From the NCBI GenBank assembly GCA_034766995.1, contig CM068316.1:10667000-10730999 (forward strand): DNA of 64,000 bases, in the 5' to 3' direction. This DNA is from Acanthacorydalis orientalis (taxonomy: Eukaryota > Arthropoda > Insecta > Megaloptera > Corydalidae). The notes below the pieces were generated by a model. It was not told the origin of the DNA, did no database searches, and worked only from the letters and a program-made list of their open reading frames with translations. Below are positions 62,219-64,000 of this stretch, in pieces; position 1 is the first letter of the stretch, and every line of letters begins with the position of its first letter. Made by a program: the position numbers and the translations under genes.

Positions 62219-62544
62219 TAATTGTTTTTTATTGCAAGAAGATAAATCAGAGAGAGATTAATCTTTAAGATATTGTATGTTATTTTACACTTTCCTATCC
62301 TGTATTATAAGCTCATGAATGTATTGTTTGGGCTTTAAAGACGGTTATAATCTTTTTAAATATTTTGGTAGATAAATGAGAAAAATGCATTTATTTTAAA
62401 ATAGAAAAACGTAGTATATGGAAAAATGGATTAACCAATTGCTTTTTTTTATCGAGATCTTAATGAAAGCTAAAAAACAAGAAATTAAAGGACCTATTAA
62501 ATAATATTTTTTTAACCACCTGAAAACAATACAGTTCTACTACT

Positions 62545-62805
62545 ACTTGTGAACAAATTCATTTCCCCGAAATTATTCTTTCACTCTACAACGTACAAAA
62601 AGAATTCTGTTCAGAGATGTTCAATATTATTAATTATTTTTGATTATTAATTATTTTTAACTTATTTAACTTTATTGTTTTTAATTTATGCGCGTTTTGA
62701 TGAATGTACCAATATTAATAGACCGCTAAGCTATTCAAAAATTTAGAGAAAGATAGGGTAGCTATCGAAATAACGAGATAATTCATTTGTGAAAAGCTAT
62801 CTTAA
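62545..62805. repeat. TIR family X, two-ended but decayed copy
   Basis: GAACAAATTCATTTCCCCGA then TTCTTTCACTCTACAACGTACA at the left, TTAATTTATGCGCGTTTTGATG in the middle (family internal motif), and CGAGATAATTCATTTGTGAAAAG at the right (62778-62799). Confidence 0.5.
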
Positions 62806-62867
62806 AATATTTTTGGAGATATTTAAGTGAAAAGTTAACAAGTATTATTTTAGCATTTGTATTTTAA

Positions 62868-63521
62868 CCCTTTGAAGCCGGACGTAGATCTAGGAATCCA
62901 TTGAAGTTTTTTAACAAAACTACAGCCTCAGAGCGCTATCTTTTGATTGATATATTTGAAGGTTATTAATCTCTTTATAATGAGACTAAATTTATAACTT
63001 TTTCTTTCATTAAAAAAATACAGTCGTCCAAAAATCAGAAAAATCCCAGTTTTTTTTATTTGAAAACCTATAAAAATTGTGAACTTGAGAATTTAATTGA
63101 ATAATATTTTTTCCAAAATTTCATCAATGTAAGAAAGCGTATAAAAAATTTCGAGACTCGACGTCCAGCTACAAGATGTGACTCATGTGAAACCGTTTTG
63201 TGGACAGTAGATTGTTTGAAAATTTTTTACACTCAACAATAATGTTAGTTCTGAAAATTTTCAATTATAATCAATTTTTTCATTTCCAATTGTATCTTTT
63301 CAATCAAGATATTTATGTTTCGCTGAATATTATCAACGATTTTCCACTATATATCAGATAGATGTAAAATTTCTAATGGCTAATCTAAATTCATATATTT
63401 TTTTTTGTAACCGACAAATTCACAATATTTATTTTGTTTGTGATAAAAGAATGTCCAATTAATAGAAAAATATTGGTTAAAAATTTTTGTCACCTTTTCC
63501 TTTTTTACCGACTCTAAAGGG
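62868..63521. mobile_element. piggyBac-like non-autonomous element (654 bp)
   Basis: TTAA (62864-62867), CCCTTTGAAGCCGG at the left; at the right, reversed, CCCTTTAGAGTCGG next to TTAA (63522-63525). The ends agree at 11 of 14 positions. The interior lacks a recognisable transposase; the only open frame, 67 aa on the minus strand, runs out across the right end. The ends differ from the element at 39757, so this is a separate lineage. Confidence 0.65.
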
Positions 63522-63525
63522 TTAA

Positions 63526-64000
63526 TTAGAATTGTGTATTTATTTGTATTACCAATAAAGGATAAAGTGATTTTTAAAAACATTTTTGAATTAGAATTGT
63601 GATATCAATAAAACATTCTACATGGTTAAAATATTTTTATATGCATAATAAAATGGACAACAAGATTTGATTTAGATCAGTAGACTGGAGATACTAATTA
63701 ATTAAAATATTAAATTTATACGCTAAAATTAAGAGTTAATATAAGAAAAATGATGACAATATGAAGGACATTTGAATGATTTTTTACTGATCAATAATAC
63801 AATTTCATTTAAACCATTGAAATATTCTTTACTTTCTTGTGATAATTAGAAACTCACGAAATGTCTAGCCGTCCACGAATTACGTACCATTAAAGGAAAA
63901 GTAGGTTGCACTAGACTTAGAATAGGAAATATTAAAGATTTTTTTCTTAATATAAACAATCTAATTTTATTTATACGAGTTGTGCTACTTTATAAAATTA
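63526..64000. other. AT-rich DNA to the window edge
   Basis: No gene, repeat end or RNA recognised. Confidence 0.6.

Noticed and set aside
1..64000. CRISPR arrays, operons, ribosome-binding sites, rRNA
   Set aside because: None seen, and the spliced gene and repeat content mark this as animal nuclear DNA.

Overview
The window is about 80% A+T and is nuclear DNA from an insect, possibly a hymenopteran. That rests on three things: an insect-type facilitated sugar/trehalose-transporter gene with a spliceosomal intron, mitochondrial COX3 fragments readable with the invertebrate mitochondrial code, and a crowd of decayed insect-type DNA transposons (mariner, Tc1, piggyBac, hAT, pogo-like) among many (TA)n tracts. 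The species cannot be fixed from sequence alone.

Only one intact protein-coding gene is supported: a Tret1-like 12-TM sugar porter on the + strand. It has a short first coding exon (6897-7044), a 19,262-bp intron (7045-26306) and one large second exon (26307-27658). The phase-1 junction joins cleanly and gives 499 residues. A plausible TATA/initiator pair near 6632-6663 would give a leader of about 236 nt with four short upstream ORFs. The protein has the family's signature loops but is altered at most positions that bind hexose in GLUT-type carriers, so trehalose or glucose transport should not be assumed.

Layout. 1-870: two tandem COX3 NUMT copies of unequal decay. 870-6590: AT-rich intergenic DNA with fragments of a TIR repeat family and one solo piggyBac end. 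6590-27660: the transporter gene; its giant intron holds a near full-length Tc1-like transposase pseudogene with a head-to-head duplicate of its 5' end (13120-14580), a Helitron-like terminus (15906), a 945-bp TIR element (22083-23027), and a mariner fragment with a hAT insertion beside it (24460-25188). 27660-64000: a gene desert with a second hAT copy carrying a nested mini-mariner, a 72-bp TTAA element, internally deleted mariners (38688, 59134, 61654), piggyBac-like elements (39757, 62868), a 1.2-kb TA-flanked element (48779-49953) and a pogo-like remnant (53402-54001). Four less AT-rich islands (46980-47215, 54420-54860, 57180-57780, 60880-61140) remain unexplained.

Most other open frames are translations of (TA)n or chance frames. 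I saw no tRNA, rRNA, CRISPR array or second intact gene. All alignments were made by eye; degrees of similarity are estimates.
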